Assembly (NCBI GenBank): GCA_964246185.1
Contig: CAXTPP010000027.1
Coordinates: 1 to 32,528 of the forward strand
DNA from: LMUY01 sp964246185
GTDB lineage: Bacteria > Pseudomonadota > Alphaproteobacteria > Acetobacterales > Acetobacteraceae
Reading direction: 5' to 3'
Length of the DNA: 32,528 nucleotides
The notes below the pieces were generated by a model. The model worked only from the letters and a program-made list of their open reading frames with translations. It made no database searches and was not told where the DNA came from. The translations under genes were made by a program, and so were the position numbers. Positions 8,603-16,190 of the stretch are shown piece by piece. Position 1 is the stretch's first letter, and every line of letters begins with the position of its first letter.

Positions 8603-8863
8603 CTATCGGACGGCCCGGCGGCCGGTGATGGCGTGATAGACGAACAGCACCACGACAGCGCCGACGACCGCCACGATGATGCTGTAGATGTTGAGGCCGG
8701 TGACCGGCGCCGCGCCGACCAGCGAGAACAGGAAGCCTCCGACCACCGCGCCCACGATGCCGAGCACGATGTCGATCATCAAGCCCTCGCCGCTCTTGTT
8801 GACGATCTTGCTGGCGATGAACCCAGCGATGAGCCCGAGGATGAGCCAGATGATGATGGACAT
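8603..8863 (-). CDS. GlsB/YeaQ/YmgE family membrane protein
   Basis: An 86-residue protein made of three hydrophobic helices, typical in length and sequence of the transglycosylase-associated (GlsB/YeaQ/YmgE) family. It begins IIIWLILGLIAGFIASKIV, has the conserved GxxxDIVLGIVGAVVGGFLF core, and ends with a third helix and a basic tail. These inner-membrane proteins are linked to general or envelope stress in many bacteria and their molecular function is not known. A GAAAGG site precedes the ATG. It lies 37 bases downstream of the larger membrane protein and 32 bases upstream of csbD, consistent with one transcript. Confidence 0.93.
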   Translation of the reverse strand: MSIIIWLILGLIAGFIASKIVNKSGEGLMIDIVLGIVGAVVGGFLFSLVGAAPVTGLNIYSIIVAVVGAVVVLFVYHAITGRRAVR

Positions 8864-8900
8864 GGTTTTGACCTTTCAGGATGGAGGTTTGAGGCGGAGC

Positions 8901-9830
8901 TTATCGAACGACCTGCTGGGAGACCAGGCGGCGGCGTTGCAGCGCGAGCGAGCCGCCGACGGCCGCGGCGATGGCGCCGATCAGAAGGTCGGCGAAGGCT
9001 GCGAACGAAGTCTTGGATGCTGCCGCCGCACTCGCGTCGGCAGCGTTCTTCGCGGTTTGGATGGCCTGCGCCTTCTGCTGCTGCAGCTTCGCTTGGGCGT
9101 TGTCGAACTGCTGGGCCGCCTGATCGTGGCTGACGTGCTGCTGGGCCGCCATGATGTTGATCACGCGGTCCTTGGCCGCCGCCGCGCCAGGGCCACCCTT
9201 GGCGTAGGTCGCCAGGTTCGTGACGACCTCCTTCTGGGCATCCTGCGGGCTCATCGTCGCCGGGTCCGGATCGGCCGGCTTGAGATAGGCCTGCGCTTGT
9301 TGCTGCAGCATGTCCGGCGTGACGCCCGCTGCCTGGGCGACCGGCTGGGCCGCATCCTTGATGCCGCTGCCGGCTGCCGAAGCCAGCCCGCCGAGCGCCG
9401 AAGCGCCGCCGCCGACGATGCCGCCGATCGCGGACGAGAGCAGGTACACCGTGAGCAGCGTCGCGATGCCCCACGTGACCAGGCCGTGCAGCACGCCGTC
9501 CCAACGGGACTCGATGCCGGCCATCCAGCCCGCCGCGTAGCCGCCGAACAGGAGGGCGATGACGCTGCTGACGACCCACCAGGCGCCTGCGCTGATGCCG
9601 AGGCTGCTCGCCGCCGGCGTGGTTCCGGCGTTGGTGTTGACCGTGTCCAGGCCGATGCCTGCGCCGAGCAGGCTCCACAGCAGCTGCACCGCGACCACCA
9701 GGATCACGCCGCCGAAGATCGCGGCCCATGAGATGCGCCGGTGCACGTGCGGACCGTTGCCCATCGTGGTGGTGGTGGTTTCGATCACCGGGCCACGATG
9801 GGGCGGCTCGTCATAGACGCTGGCGGACAT
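8901..9830 (-). CDS. Membrane protein of the stress block, function unknown
   Basis: The start at 9830 (MSASVYDE) is preferred because GAGAAAG lies just upstream; an in-frame extension to 9887 would read through the homopolymer region and is unlikely. The protein has 309 residues. A hydrophilic N-terminus with a Thr run is followed by three hydrophobic segments: AAIFGGVILVVAVQLLWSLL, WWVVSSVIALLFGGYAAGWM and LVTWGIATLLTVYLLSSAIGG. A long soluble Ala/Gln-rich helical region comes next, then a last hydrophobic segment near the C-terminus before a basic end. Similar proteins occur next to stress genes in alphaproteobacteria, sometimes carrying uninformative names. It is the first gene after the putative terminator at 9949-9976. 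The Gln/Ala-rich middle could form a coiled coil. Confidence 0.75.
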   Translation of the reverse strand: MSASVYDEPPHRGPVIETTTTTMGNGPHVHRRISWAAIFGGVILVVAVQLLWSLLGAGIGLDTVNTNAGTTPAASSLGISAGAWWVVSSVIALLFGGYAAGWMAGIESRWDGVLHGLVTWGIATLLTVYLLSSAIGGIVGGGASALGGLASAAGSGIKDAAQPVAQAAGVTPDMLQQQAQAYLKPADPDPATMSPQDAQKEVVTNLATYAKGGPGAAAAKDRVINIMAAQQHVSHDQAAQQFDNAQAKLQQQKAQAIQTAKNAADASAAAASKTSFAAFADLLIGAIAAAVGGSLALQRRRLVSQQVVR

Positions 9831-9840
9831 GCGCTTTCTC

Positions 9841-9990
9841 CAAAAAATCGGCCGGGGCCCCACCCCCGCCCCGCCCCGGGGGGGCACCGAGTGGGGGCGC
9901 CCCCGCTTGGGGGGGGTGCTGTTTGCGGGGGGGGGTCTGTGGTTTTACAAAAAAACCGGGGGGGGGCCCCCCCCGGGGCCCCGGCCAGGG
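9841..9990. other. Homopolymer-rich stretch, possible assembly artefact
   Basis: About 150 bases are dominated by long G, C and A runs: 9 G at 9958-9966, 8 C at 9967-9974, 7 A at 9949-9955, and other G runs of 7-9 near 9879-9935. Nothing else in the window looks like this. It lies between two minus-strand genes. It may be a real terminator region, a G-quadruplex-forming tract, or badly called or assembled sequence. Run lengths should not be trusted. Confidence 0.7.
9949..9976 (-). terminator. Candidate intrinsic terminator after the YsnF gene
   Basis: Read on the minus strand, a perfect GC-only inverted repeat (CCGGGGGGGG pairing with CCCCCCCCGG, 9956-9976) is followed at once by seven T residues (complement of the A run 9949-9955). 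It sits 19 bases past the YsnF-domain stop. A second T-run lies at 9842-9847 after more GC-rich palindromes. The shape fits an intrinsic terminator, but the surrounding homopolymers make the exact sequence doubtful. Confidence 0.5.
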
Positions 9991-9994
9991 TCGC

Positions 9995-10870
9995 TCAGAT
10001 CTTGGGCGCGAACGGCTTGGCGGTCGTGCCAGTGGTCGTGCCAGTGGTCGTGCCAGTGGTCGTGCCGGTCGTCGTGGTCTGGGCCGGGATCTGCTCGACC
10101 TCGACCTCTTCCTTGCGCACGGTGTCGCGCACCGTCTCGACCCGCTCGGCAGCTTCCTTGCGCAGGGAGACCTCCTCCACCACGCGGGCGGTCTTGCCGA
10201 CCACAGCCTCTTCCGCCATCGACGTCATCTCGACCGTCTTCTCGCTGAAGTCGGCGTCCGTGACAGGACGGCCATCGGTGACGGGGCGGCGGTCCAGCTG
10301 CACCGTCTCGGTGCGCAGCGAAACATCCTGCTGCACCGGGGTCTCCACGACGTAGCGGCGGATGCGCGTGCCGCCGCGGTTCACCAGGCGCTTGCCGATG
10401 GCGAGGCTTTCCTCGGCGAGCTGGATCGACTCGCCTCCGGCCGCCGCAGCCCTCGGCATGGCAGGAGCCGTCGCCGCCTGCGTCGTGGCAGTGGTCGTCG
10501 TGGCAGCTTGGCCCATCCCGTAGCCGGTCGCCCGCTCGTCGATGTCGATCGGGTGCTGGCTCTCGAGGATGTCCATGACGCGGGCGGCATGAGCCTCCGG
10601 CACCTTCACCGTCACGACGGTGGAGCCGCTCGCCATGCTGCGGTCGTACACGGCGGTGTCGGTGTCGGAGGAACCGCCGAACAGGCTGGCCCAGAAGCCT
10701 TCCTCGCGCACGGGCGCCGCGGACCCGGCAGCGGCGTCGCCGGACGTGGCGGACGATCCGGCATGGAGGCTTATGGCATTGTCCGGCACGCTCGCGGCGC
10801 GCAGGGCGGCAACGGCGGCCTCGGCATGGGCGGCAGTGTCATAGACGGCAACAATGGTCTCGTCACTCAT
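9995..10870 (-). CDS. YsnF/DUF2382 stress protein with YflT-like N-terminus
   Basis: A 291-residue soluble protein. The N-terminal ~110 residues (DETIVAVYDTAAHAEAAVAALRAA and a second strand-rich part ending VMDILESQHPIDIDER) resemble the general-stress YflT/GsP17M-type domain. A Thr/Ala linker follows. Residues from about 150 to 265 form a DUF2382 (YsnF/AvaK) domain with repeated beta segments such as RRYVVETPVQQDVSLRTETV and ARVVEEVSLRKEAAERVETV. The tail has a TTTG repeat (see 10023-10070). ATG 10870 is preferred over ATG 10876 because the AAGGA site (10879-10883) is 8 bases from it rather than 2. Members are stress-induced; the molecular role is unknown. The paired short DUF2382 gene lies just upstream. 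Confidence 0.82.
   Translation of the reverse strand: MSDETIVAVYDTAAHAEAAVAALRAASVPDNAISLHAGSSATSGDAAAGSAAPVREEGFWASLFGGSSDTDTAVYDRSMASGSTVVTVKVPEAHAARVMDILESQHPIDIDERATGYGMGQAATTTTATTQAATAPAMPRAAAAGGESIQLAEESLAIGKRLVNRGGTRIRRYVVETPVQQDVSLRTETVQLDRRPVTDGRPVTDADFSEKTVEMTSMAEEAVVGKTARVVEEVSLRKEAAERVETVRDTVRKEEVEVEQIPAQTTTTGTTTGTTTGTTTGTTAKPFAPKI
10023..10070 (-). repeat. 12-bp tandem repeat coding TTTG units
   Basis: Three exact copies of GTCGTGCCAGTG (10023-10058) and a fourth diverged copy (10059-10070). On the coding strand they encode repeated Thr-Thr-Thr-Gly units in the C-terminal tail of the YsnF-domain protein. Being in-frame 12-mers, copy-number change would lengthen or shorten the tail without a frameshift. 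Confidence 0.85.
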
Positions 10871-10943
10871 GGTCATTTTCCTTGTGATGTTCGGTTTCGG
10901 TTAGCTGAGGCTCTAGTCGACCCAGTTAGGCTGCTCCTGGAAA

Positions 10944-11357
10944 TCAGCCGTCCAGGTCGGTCCGGGTGACAAACACGTCCTGCTCCCGGAGCGTCACGGT
11001 CTCGACGTGGCGCTCCGTCGTCCTGACCCGGCGGAGATGCAGCTCCTCCTTCAGCATCAGCCGCCGCTCGATGACGACGACCTCCTCGACCACTGAAAGG
11101 ATGGTCACGTCACCCTCCTGCCGCGGCGGCGGCACCGCATCCACCGCTCGGCCGATGGCGACGCGTTCGACCACCACATGCTCCCGGAGCAAGTCCTCGT
11201 CGACGACCACGTCCCGTGTCTGCGTCTTCCGCGTCGCGCGCACCAAGGTCTTCCGCGCACGCTTGGCGACCGTGACCGCCTCGGCATGCAGCTGTAGCAC
11301 CTCCGTCTCGGCGACCGGGACGCTGGAAGCGCTGACGGCCGATTCAGGAGTTGGCAC
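10944..11357 (-). CDS. Short DUF2382 (YsnF-type) protein
   Basis: A 137-residue protein consisting almost entirely of a DUF2382/YsnF-type domain. It shows alternating beta-rich, highly charged segments such as LQLHAEAVTVAKRARKTLV, REHVVVERVAIGRAVD and EEVVVIERRLMLKEELHLRR, ending RTTERHVETVTLREQDVFVTRTD. No signal peptide or membrane helix is present. It starts with GTG, with AGGA about 8 bases upstream. It is the first gene of the minus-strand stress block, 67-73 bases before the larger YsnF gene, and is preceded by a 177-base gap that should hold the block's promoter. Role is unknown beyond the stress association of the family. Confidence 0.78.
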   Translation of the reverse strand: MPTPESAVSASSVPVAETEVLQLHAEAVTVAKRARKTLVRATRKTQTRDVVVDEDLLREHVVVERVAIGRAVDAVPPPRQEGDVTILSVVEEVVVIERRLMLKEELHLRRVRTTERHVETVTLREQDVFVTRTDLDG

Positions 11358-11464
11358 AAGAAGTTCCTATCCAACGCCCCGGCATGACTGAGCCCTTCGC
11401 TTGCGGCGCAAAATCGTCGTGCGCCGGTGCCGCCCATACGCTAGGGAAAAGGTTTCGTTGCGCC

Positions 11465-11492
11465 TTATCGCGTAAGATCAACGATATTCCAA
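11465..11492 (-). promoter_or_regulatory. Weak candidate promoter of the stress block
   Basis: In the gap 11358-11534, the minus strand reads TTGGAA (11487-11492), a 16-base spacer and CGATAA (11465-11470), about 108 bases before the GTG start at 11357. This is a loose match to a housekeeping promoter. I looked for the alphaproteobacterial EcfG pattern (GGAAC, about 17 bases, CGTT) and did not find it in this gap. The call rests on spacing only. Confidence 0.25.
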
Positions 11493-11534
11493 GCAGCCGG
11501 GCGGCATTACCATAGGACTACTGCGTGATGATTT

Positions 11535-13058
11535 TTATACTACCGCAGCTTTCCGCCGCCGCGTTTTTGCAGGTTTAACATGCGCTTGGTCCGCAGCGCC
11601 GATGCCTCGTTCCCGCGCCCAAACGACCAAGGCGGCCCGCTTGTGCACCCCAAGCTTGGCATAGATCGCGGCGATGTGATTGCGCAGCGTGTTCAGCGAG
11701 ATGCCGAGCTTGGCCGCGACCTCGCCATCCGGAAGGCCTTGCGCCACCAGGGCCAGCACCTCGCGCGACCGGGCGGGCAGGGCGGCCAGTTCCGGCTGCC
11801 TCGCGGCGGAGCCTTTCGCGCGGGTGAGCGTCGCCAGCCGCTCGACGATCTTCTGGCCGAGCCAGGAGGTGTCCTGCATGACCGACTGCACCGCGGCCAG
11901 CAGCTCCATCTCCGTCTGCTTGCGCTCGGTGATGTCCAGCATGACGCTGAGCACGCACCGTTCGTGATGGATCGTGACCGTGTCGGCGGACAGCAGGTAG
12001 TCGCACAGCACGCCGGCCTTGGACCGCAGCTGGATGTCGGCGCTGCGGACCTGGCCAGTCTGCTTGATCTGCTGCTCCAGCCGGTCGCGCAGCTCGCCTT
12101 GCCCCCACATCGCCACCTCCGCCTCGGCGCGGCCGACCACCTCCTCCCGCCGCCAGCCGGTGGCCGCGGTGAAGGCGGCGTTCACGTCGAGGATGCGCAG
12201 GCCGTCCAGCGCCATGATCGCCATCGGCCCCGGCGCCATCTGGAACGCCTTGGCGAAACGCTCCTCGCTCTGGCGCAGCGCCTCCTGCGCCTGCTGCCGC
12301 GGGTGCAGGTCCGCGAAGGTGAACAGCATGCATGCCTCGTCGCCGATCTGGATCGGCTGGCCGCCGAGCAGCACCGTCTTCTCCCGGCCGTCCGGCAGCA
12401 ACAGGCAGCCCTCCATCTGCGGGATGGTGCCGCCGGCGTGCAGGCGCTGGACGGCCAGGTCGCGCCTTTCCGCGCCCCGCAGCACATCGACCTCGTGCAT
12501 CGAGTGCCCGATCAGCGCGCCTTGGCCGTAGCCGGTCAGCTCCAGGAAACCGTGGTTGACCTTCACGTAGCGCATGTCCGACAGCCGGGCGATGATGGCT
12601 GGCGCCGGGTTCGCGCCGAACGCGCGCTCGAACCGCTCTTCGGCGTTGAACCGCTCCGTTTCGTCGTTGAGGATCACCACCAGACAATCGGCCTGGCCGT
12701 TGCGGTCGGTCAGCGCCAGGGTGCGGACCTCATGCACCCAGCGCTTGCCGTCCGCCCGGCGGACGACCGTGAGGATGGCCCGGTCCAGCACCCGCCCGGC
12801 CAGCAGAAGCTGCATGGGATACTCGTCCGGCGGCAGCGCCTGCCCGTCGTGGTAGGCGAGCTGGAAGCGCTCGGCATAGCCGGCCGCCGTGCCTCCCAGA
12901 TCGGCCAGCTTGCCGACGCCGTGCAGCTCCAGGGCGGTGCTGTCGGCCCAGCACAGCGCGCCGTCCGGCTCGATGATGACCACGCCCACGGTCAGCGCGG
13001 CGATGATCTGCTGCAGGTGGGTGGGAGCCGCGTGCTGGTTGGGGATGCGTCCGGTCAT
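11535..13058 (-). CDS. Triple-PAS sensor with LuxR-type DNA-binding domain
   Basis: A 507-residue one-component regulator. Three PAS modules can be read: about 15-135 (ending LVVILNDETERFNAEERF), 140-250 (NPAPAIIARLSDMRYVKVNHGFLELTGY) and 265-380 (ending LDITERKQTEMELL). A LuxR/GerE helix-turn-helix follows at roughly 425-485, with LPARSREVLALVAQGLPDGEVAAKLGIS and the recognition part NTLRNHIAAIYAKLGV. There is no histidine-kinase or receiver domain, so a ligand, cofactor or partner bound by the PAS modules should control DNA binding directly. A basic tail (KPAKTRRRKAAVV) follows the HTH. No membrane segment is seen. It lies directly upstream of the stress block on the same strand and is the obvious candidate for regulating it; this is inference. 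No clear ribosome binding site precedes the ATG. Confidence 0.88.
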   Translation of the reverse strand: MTGRIPNQHAAPTHLQQIIAALTVGVVIIEPDGALCWADSTALELHGVGKLADLGGTAAGYAERFQLAYHDGQALPPDEYPMQLLLAGRVLDRAILTVVRRADGKRWVHEVRTLALTDRNGQADCLVVILNDETERFNAEERFERAFGANPAPAIIARLSDMRYVKVNHGFLELTGYGQGALIGHSMHEVDVLRGAERRDLAVQRLHAGGTIPQMEGCLLLPDGREKTVLLGGQPIQIGDEACMLFTFADLHPRQQAQEALRQSEERFAKAFQMAPGPMAIMALDGLRILDVNAAFTAATGWRREEVVGRAEAEVAMWGQGELRDRLEQQIKQTGQVRSADIQLRSKAGVLCDYLLSADTVTIHHERCVLSVMLDITERKQTEMELLAAVQSVMQDTSWLGQKIVERLATLTRAKGSAARQPELAALPARSREVLALVAQGLPDGEVAAKLGISLNTLRNHIAAIYAKLGVHKRAALVVWARERGIGAADQAHVKPAKTRRRKAAVV

Positions 13059-13102
13059 TGGCCAGATGCAAAAAGCCCTTTAGGGGTGACAGTCAAGCAA
13101 GG

Positions 13103-13198
13103 CCAGAGGCTCTGCCTCTGGACTCCGCCAAAGGCCTCGGGCCTTTGGCGGGTCTGGGCGGAGTGGCTTCAAGGTTCCGATTGCCTCCTTCAGGCAAT
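13103..13198. repeat. Three tandem hairpins in a 231-base gap
   Basis: Perfect inverted repeats lie at 13103-13121 (CCAGAGGC stem, 8 bp), 13125-13151 (CCGCCAAAGGC stem, 11 bp, loop CTCGG) and 13180-13198 (ATTGCCT stem, 7 bp). The first resembles the CCAGAGGAC hairpin at 5591-5612, including the GGAC that follows it. The cluster sits between the P450 stop and the PAS regulator start, both on the minus strand. It may end the P450 transcript or be a dispersed element. The rest of the 13059-13289 gap shows no gene. Confidence 0.6.
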
Positions 13199-13289
13199 TG
13201 GAATGGCCACGGAGGGAGAGCCCCGCCTTGCTCTTCAGCAGACCAATATCCCAAGCCACAAGTATGAGCCACGCAACCTGCTCCACGCC

Positions 13290-14543
13290 TCAGGCTCGGG
13301 CCGTGATCCGCACCGGCAGCGTCTCGTAGCCGTTCACGAAGCAGGAATAGACCCGGCGCGGCTCGCCCATCACCTCGATGCGGCCGAACCGGATGAGGAT
13401 CTCCTCCCACACCACGCGCAGCTGCATCTCCGCCAGCCGCTCGCCGACGCAGCGATGGATGCCGAAGCCGAACGAGACGTGCTTCTTGGGCCGGCTCCGG
13501 TCGATGATGAAGCGGCCGGCCTGCTCGATGGCGTCCTCGTCCCGGTTGCCCGAGATATACCACATCGCCACGCGGTCGCCCTTGCGGATACGCTGCCCGC
13601 CCAGCTCGGTGTCCTCGGTGGCGGTGCGGCGCATGTGGGCGAGCGGGGTCTGCCAGCGGATGATCTCCGGCGCCATGGAAGCGACGAGCGACGGGTCGGC
13701 CAGAAGCTTGTCGTACTGGTCCGGGTTCTGGTGCAGCGCCAGCAGACCGCCGGTGATGGAGTTGCGCGTCGTGTCGTTGCCGCCGACGATCAGCAGCACG
13801 AGGTTGCCCAGGAACTCCATCGGCTGCATCCCGCGCGTGCCGTCCGCGTGCGCCAGCATGGACACCAGGTCGGGCGTGGGCGGCGCGTTCACCCGCTGGT
13901 TCCACAGCACGGTGAACTCGGCCAGGCAGCTGCGCAGCTCCGTCCTGCGCGCCTCGATCGTCTCGGGGCTGTTGTAGGCCTCTTCCGAGGTTGCCTGATC
14001 GGACCACCAGGTCAGCTTGCGCCGCTCCTCCCAGGGGAAGTCGAACAGGATCGCCAGCATCTGCGTCGTCAGCTCGATGGAGACGCGGTCCACCCAGTCG
14101 AACGTCTCGCCCACCGGCAGCTCGTCCAGCAAGGCGCCTGCCCGGGCGCGTATGCTGTCCTCCATCGCGGCGAGGGTGGCGGCGGTGAACATCGGGCTGA
14201 CGGCGGCACGCTGGGCGTCGTGCTTGGGCGGGTCCATGGCGATGAACATCGGCAAGGTGAAATCGGGCGCCGGGTCGCGCAGCGTGAAGCCGCCGTTGCT
14301 GACGTCGGACGAGAACACGGCCGGGTTCGACTCGACCTGCAGGATGTCCTTGTAGCGGGTGACCGACCAGTAGGGGCCGAACCGGCTGGCCCGGCAGTAG
14401 TGGACCGGCGCCTCCTTGCGCAGGCGTTCGAAGAACGGCAGCACCGCGCCTTCCTGGAACAACCGCGGCTGGGCCGGATCCAATTCGTCCAGCGGCAGGC
14501 TGTAGGCCTCGGCGAGGGCGTCAGGCGTGACGGAAGCGTGCAT
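13290..14543 (-). CDS. Cytochrome P450
   Basis: A 417-residue soluble bacterial (class I) P450. The heme-binding loop FGFGIHRCVG places the thiolate ligand at C365. The I-helix oxygen-activation motif is GGNDTTRN near residue 245, the K-helix ExxR is in EIIRW, and FIAMDPPKHDAQR is the usual C-helix region with its heme-propionate His/Arg. Length is normal and no membrane anchor is present. A GAGGTG site precedes the ATG at 14543. The substrate is unknown; the sequence style resembles bacterial P450s acting on steroids, terpenes or alkyl chains, but I cannot assign a family number. No ferredoxin or ferredoxin reductase gene is nearby, so electrons must come from partners encoded elsewhere. Confidence 0.95.
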   Translation of the reverse strand: MHASVTPDALAEAYSLPLDELDPAQPRLFQEGAVLPFFERLRKEAPVHYCRASRFGPYWSVTRYKDILQVESNPAVFSSDVSNGGFTLRDPAPDFTLPMFIAMDPPKHDAQRAAVSPMFTAATLAAMEDSIRARAGALLDELPVGETFDWVDRVSIELTTQMLAILFDFPWEERRKLTWWSDQATSEEAYNSPETIEARRTELRSCLAEFTVLWNQRVNAPPTPDLVSMLAHADGTRGMQPMEFLGNLVLLIVGGNDTTRNSITGGLLALHQNPDQYDKLLADPSLVASMAPEIIRWQTPLAHMRRTATEDTELGGQRIRKGDRVAMWYISGNRDEDAIEQAGRFIIDRSRPKKHVSFGFGIHRCVGERLAEMQLRVVWEEILIRFGRIEVMGEPRRVYSCFVNGYETLPVRITARA

Positions 14544-14630
14544 GGTTCACCTCTTGCGTCTTCGCCGACACTAGCCCAGGCGCGATGGCGAGGAAAGCGC
14601 GCGGCCCTGTCCGGCCGGGCGTTGGCGGAA

Positions 14631-16145
14631 TCAGCGTTGGTTGCCGATGATGGCGGACAGGTCCACGCCGTTCACCAGCAGCCGGCCGCGGTCCACCGTC
14701 ACCAGCCAGGCCGCCTGGCTGCCGGTGGTCTTCGCGATGCCTTTGAGGAAGATGATCACCGGCGCCGCCGGCTGCAGCAGCGGGTCCGCCTGCGTGCGCG
14801 CCAGCAGGTCGTCCAGCCCGTCCGCGGCCAGCTCGGCCTGCCCGGTCACCGTGTCGGGGCTGGTCAGCACGAATTTGCCCGTGCCGCTCAGCCGGGCGCC
14901 CGCCACCTGCAAGACCAGCGAGTCGAAGCCGAAATCGATGCCGCCCTGCGCGAACAGCGCCTGCAGGTCCGGCGATATTCGGTCCGGAACCGTGCCATCC
15001 GGCCCGGGGGTGGCCGGCTCCGTCGCGTCCAGCGCCGCCTTGGTCAGCGCGGCCACGCTGAGGTTGGACACGGTCGGGTGGATGGCGAAGTGGGACGGCA
15101 CGTAGGCGGCCAACTGCGGCGGCAGGCCGTCAAGCGCCAGCCCGTCCAGCTCGAACGTCATGTCGGCGACCAGCAAGGCCTGCGGCGCAGTGCCGCCCAG
15201 CGAGACGGCCAGCTTGTCGGCTGACCCGGCGTGCCCGCCGAAATCGAACTTCAGCCCCTCGGCGGCCTGGTCCAGCCGCGCTCCCGTCAGCAGGCCGTGC
15301 GCGTCCTGCAGCATGGTCCGCAGCGTCGCCCATTCGGCGGGCGTCGGGCCTTGCGGGCGCGCTTGGTTCGCCCTGGCCTCCAGGCTGAGCTTGCTGATCT
15401 GCTGCAGCACCGGGACCAGCGCCGCGTGCGCCAGCCCGGACAGGGACGTCACGGTATGGACCCGGCTGGCGGTCAGCGAGAACTGCGTGCCGTCCGGCAG
15501 GTCCGACTGCGACGCGTAGTCCTGGGCCGTGCTGTCGGCCAGCAGGTTGACGTGCGCCGGGTCGACAGGCTCCGTGCTGGCCAGGGTGGCAAGCCGGCCG
15601 AAATGCGTGGCGGACACGCCGCTGCCGCCATCCCGCAGGATGTCCAGCGACGCGATGGCGCTGCTGGTCGAGGTGGGGCTGGCCAGCGCCGTGTCGAACG
15701 TGCCGCTGGTGTCCTGCTGGCCGAGCTTGATGGTGTAGGCGACCGTTTCGCTGTGGCGGCTTGGGCTTGGGTCTTGGGCGTCCGGCGGGTCCGCCACGTT
15801 CTGCCTCGCGGTGAAGGTGAACTCCGGCGGCAGCTTCTGGTCCGCCAGCGACCACAGCGTGCCGCCGAGCGGCGTGGCCTTGGCGGTGAAGGCGGCGTCC
15901 TCCGGCTCGACCCGCGGCACGCCGAGCGGCGCCAGCGGGATGCGGACGAGGTAGTGGTCGCCCTCCGCCTTCAGCTGCACGGGCCGGGCCCCCAGCTTGG
16001 CCCAGTGCAGGACGGACCCGAGCGCCGCCGCGGCCTGGGCCTCCAGCGCCTGTGCCCCGCTTGCGGAAGGGGGTGTTTGGGCGAGGGCGGCGCCAGGCCC
16101 GAACGCGAGGGCCAGGGCGGGCAGCAGGACATGGACAGGGCGCAT
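14631..16145 (-). CDS. Exported DUF2125-like protein
   Basis: A 504-residue protein with a clear signal peptide (residues 1-22, ending ALAQ). The rest is a long, strand-rich, Ala/Leu/Asp-rich periplasmic chain with no further membrane helix. Segments such as MTFELDGLALDGLPPQL, DFGFDSLVLQVAGARLSGTGKF and the closing DRGRLLVNGVDLSAII resemble the alphaproteobacterial DUF2125 family, whose members look like lipid-binding beta-rich envelope proteins. That functional idea is inference. The ATG at 16145 lies about 46 bases from the MITE-like element at 16191-16299, which separates it from the next upstream gene. It ends about 87 bases before the P450 start on the same strand. Confidence 0.7.
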   Translation of the reverse strand: MRPVHVLLPALALAFGPGAALAQTPPSASGAQALEAQAAAALGSVLHWAKLGARPVQLKAEGDHYLVRIPLAPLGVPRVEPEDAAFTAKATPLGGTLWSLADQKLPPEFTFTARQNVADPPDAQDPSPSRHSETVAYTIKLGQQDTSGTFDTALASPTSTSSAIASLDILRDGGSGVSATHFGRLATLASTEPVDPAHVNLLADSTAQDYASQSDLPDGTQFSLTASRVHTVTSLSGLAHAALVPVLQQISKLSLEARANQARPQGPTPAEWATLRTMLQDAHGLLTGARLDQAAEGLKFDFGGHAGSADKLAVSLGGTAPQALLVADMTFELDGLALDGLPPQLAAYVPSHFAIHPTVSNLSVAALTKAALDATEPATPGPDGTVPDRISPDLQALFAQGGIDFGFDSLVLQVAGARLSGTGKFVLTSPDTVTGQAELAADGLDDLLARTQADPLLQPAAPVIIFLKGIAKTTGSQAAWLVTVDRGRLLVNGVDLSAIIGNQR

Positions 16146-16190
16146 CAGGGCTCCCGCTTTTCGGTCAAGGCGCAGGCCTGGGCCGCCGGC

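Noticed and set aside
11358..11375. GGAAC on the minus strand as an EcfG-type -35 element
   Set aside because: It lies immediately before the GTG start and overlaps the ribosome binding site. No CGTT follows at the right distance upstream of the gene.
11580..15224. Very long open frame on the plus strand (about 1214 codons)
   Set aside because: It lies antisense to the PAS regulator and P450 and part of the DUF2125-like gene, all with clear motifs. Its product is Arg/His/Gln-rich and low in complexity, as expected of a GC-driven shadow frame.
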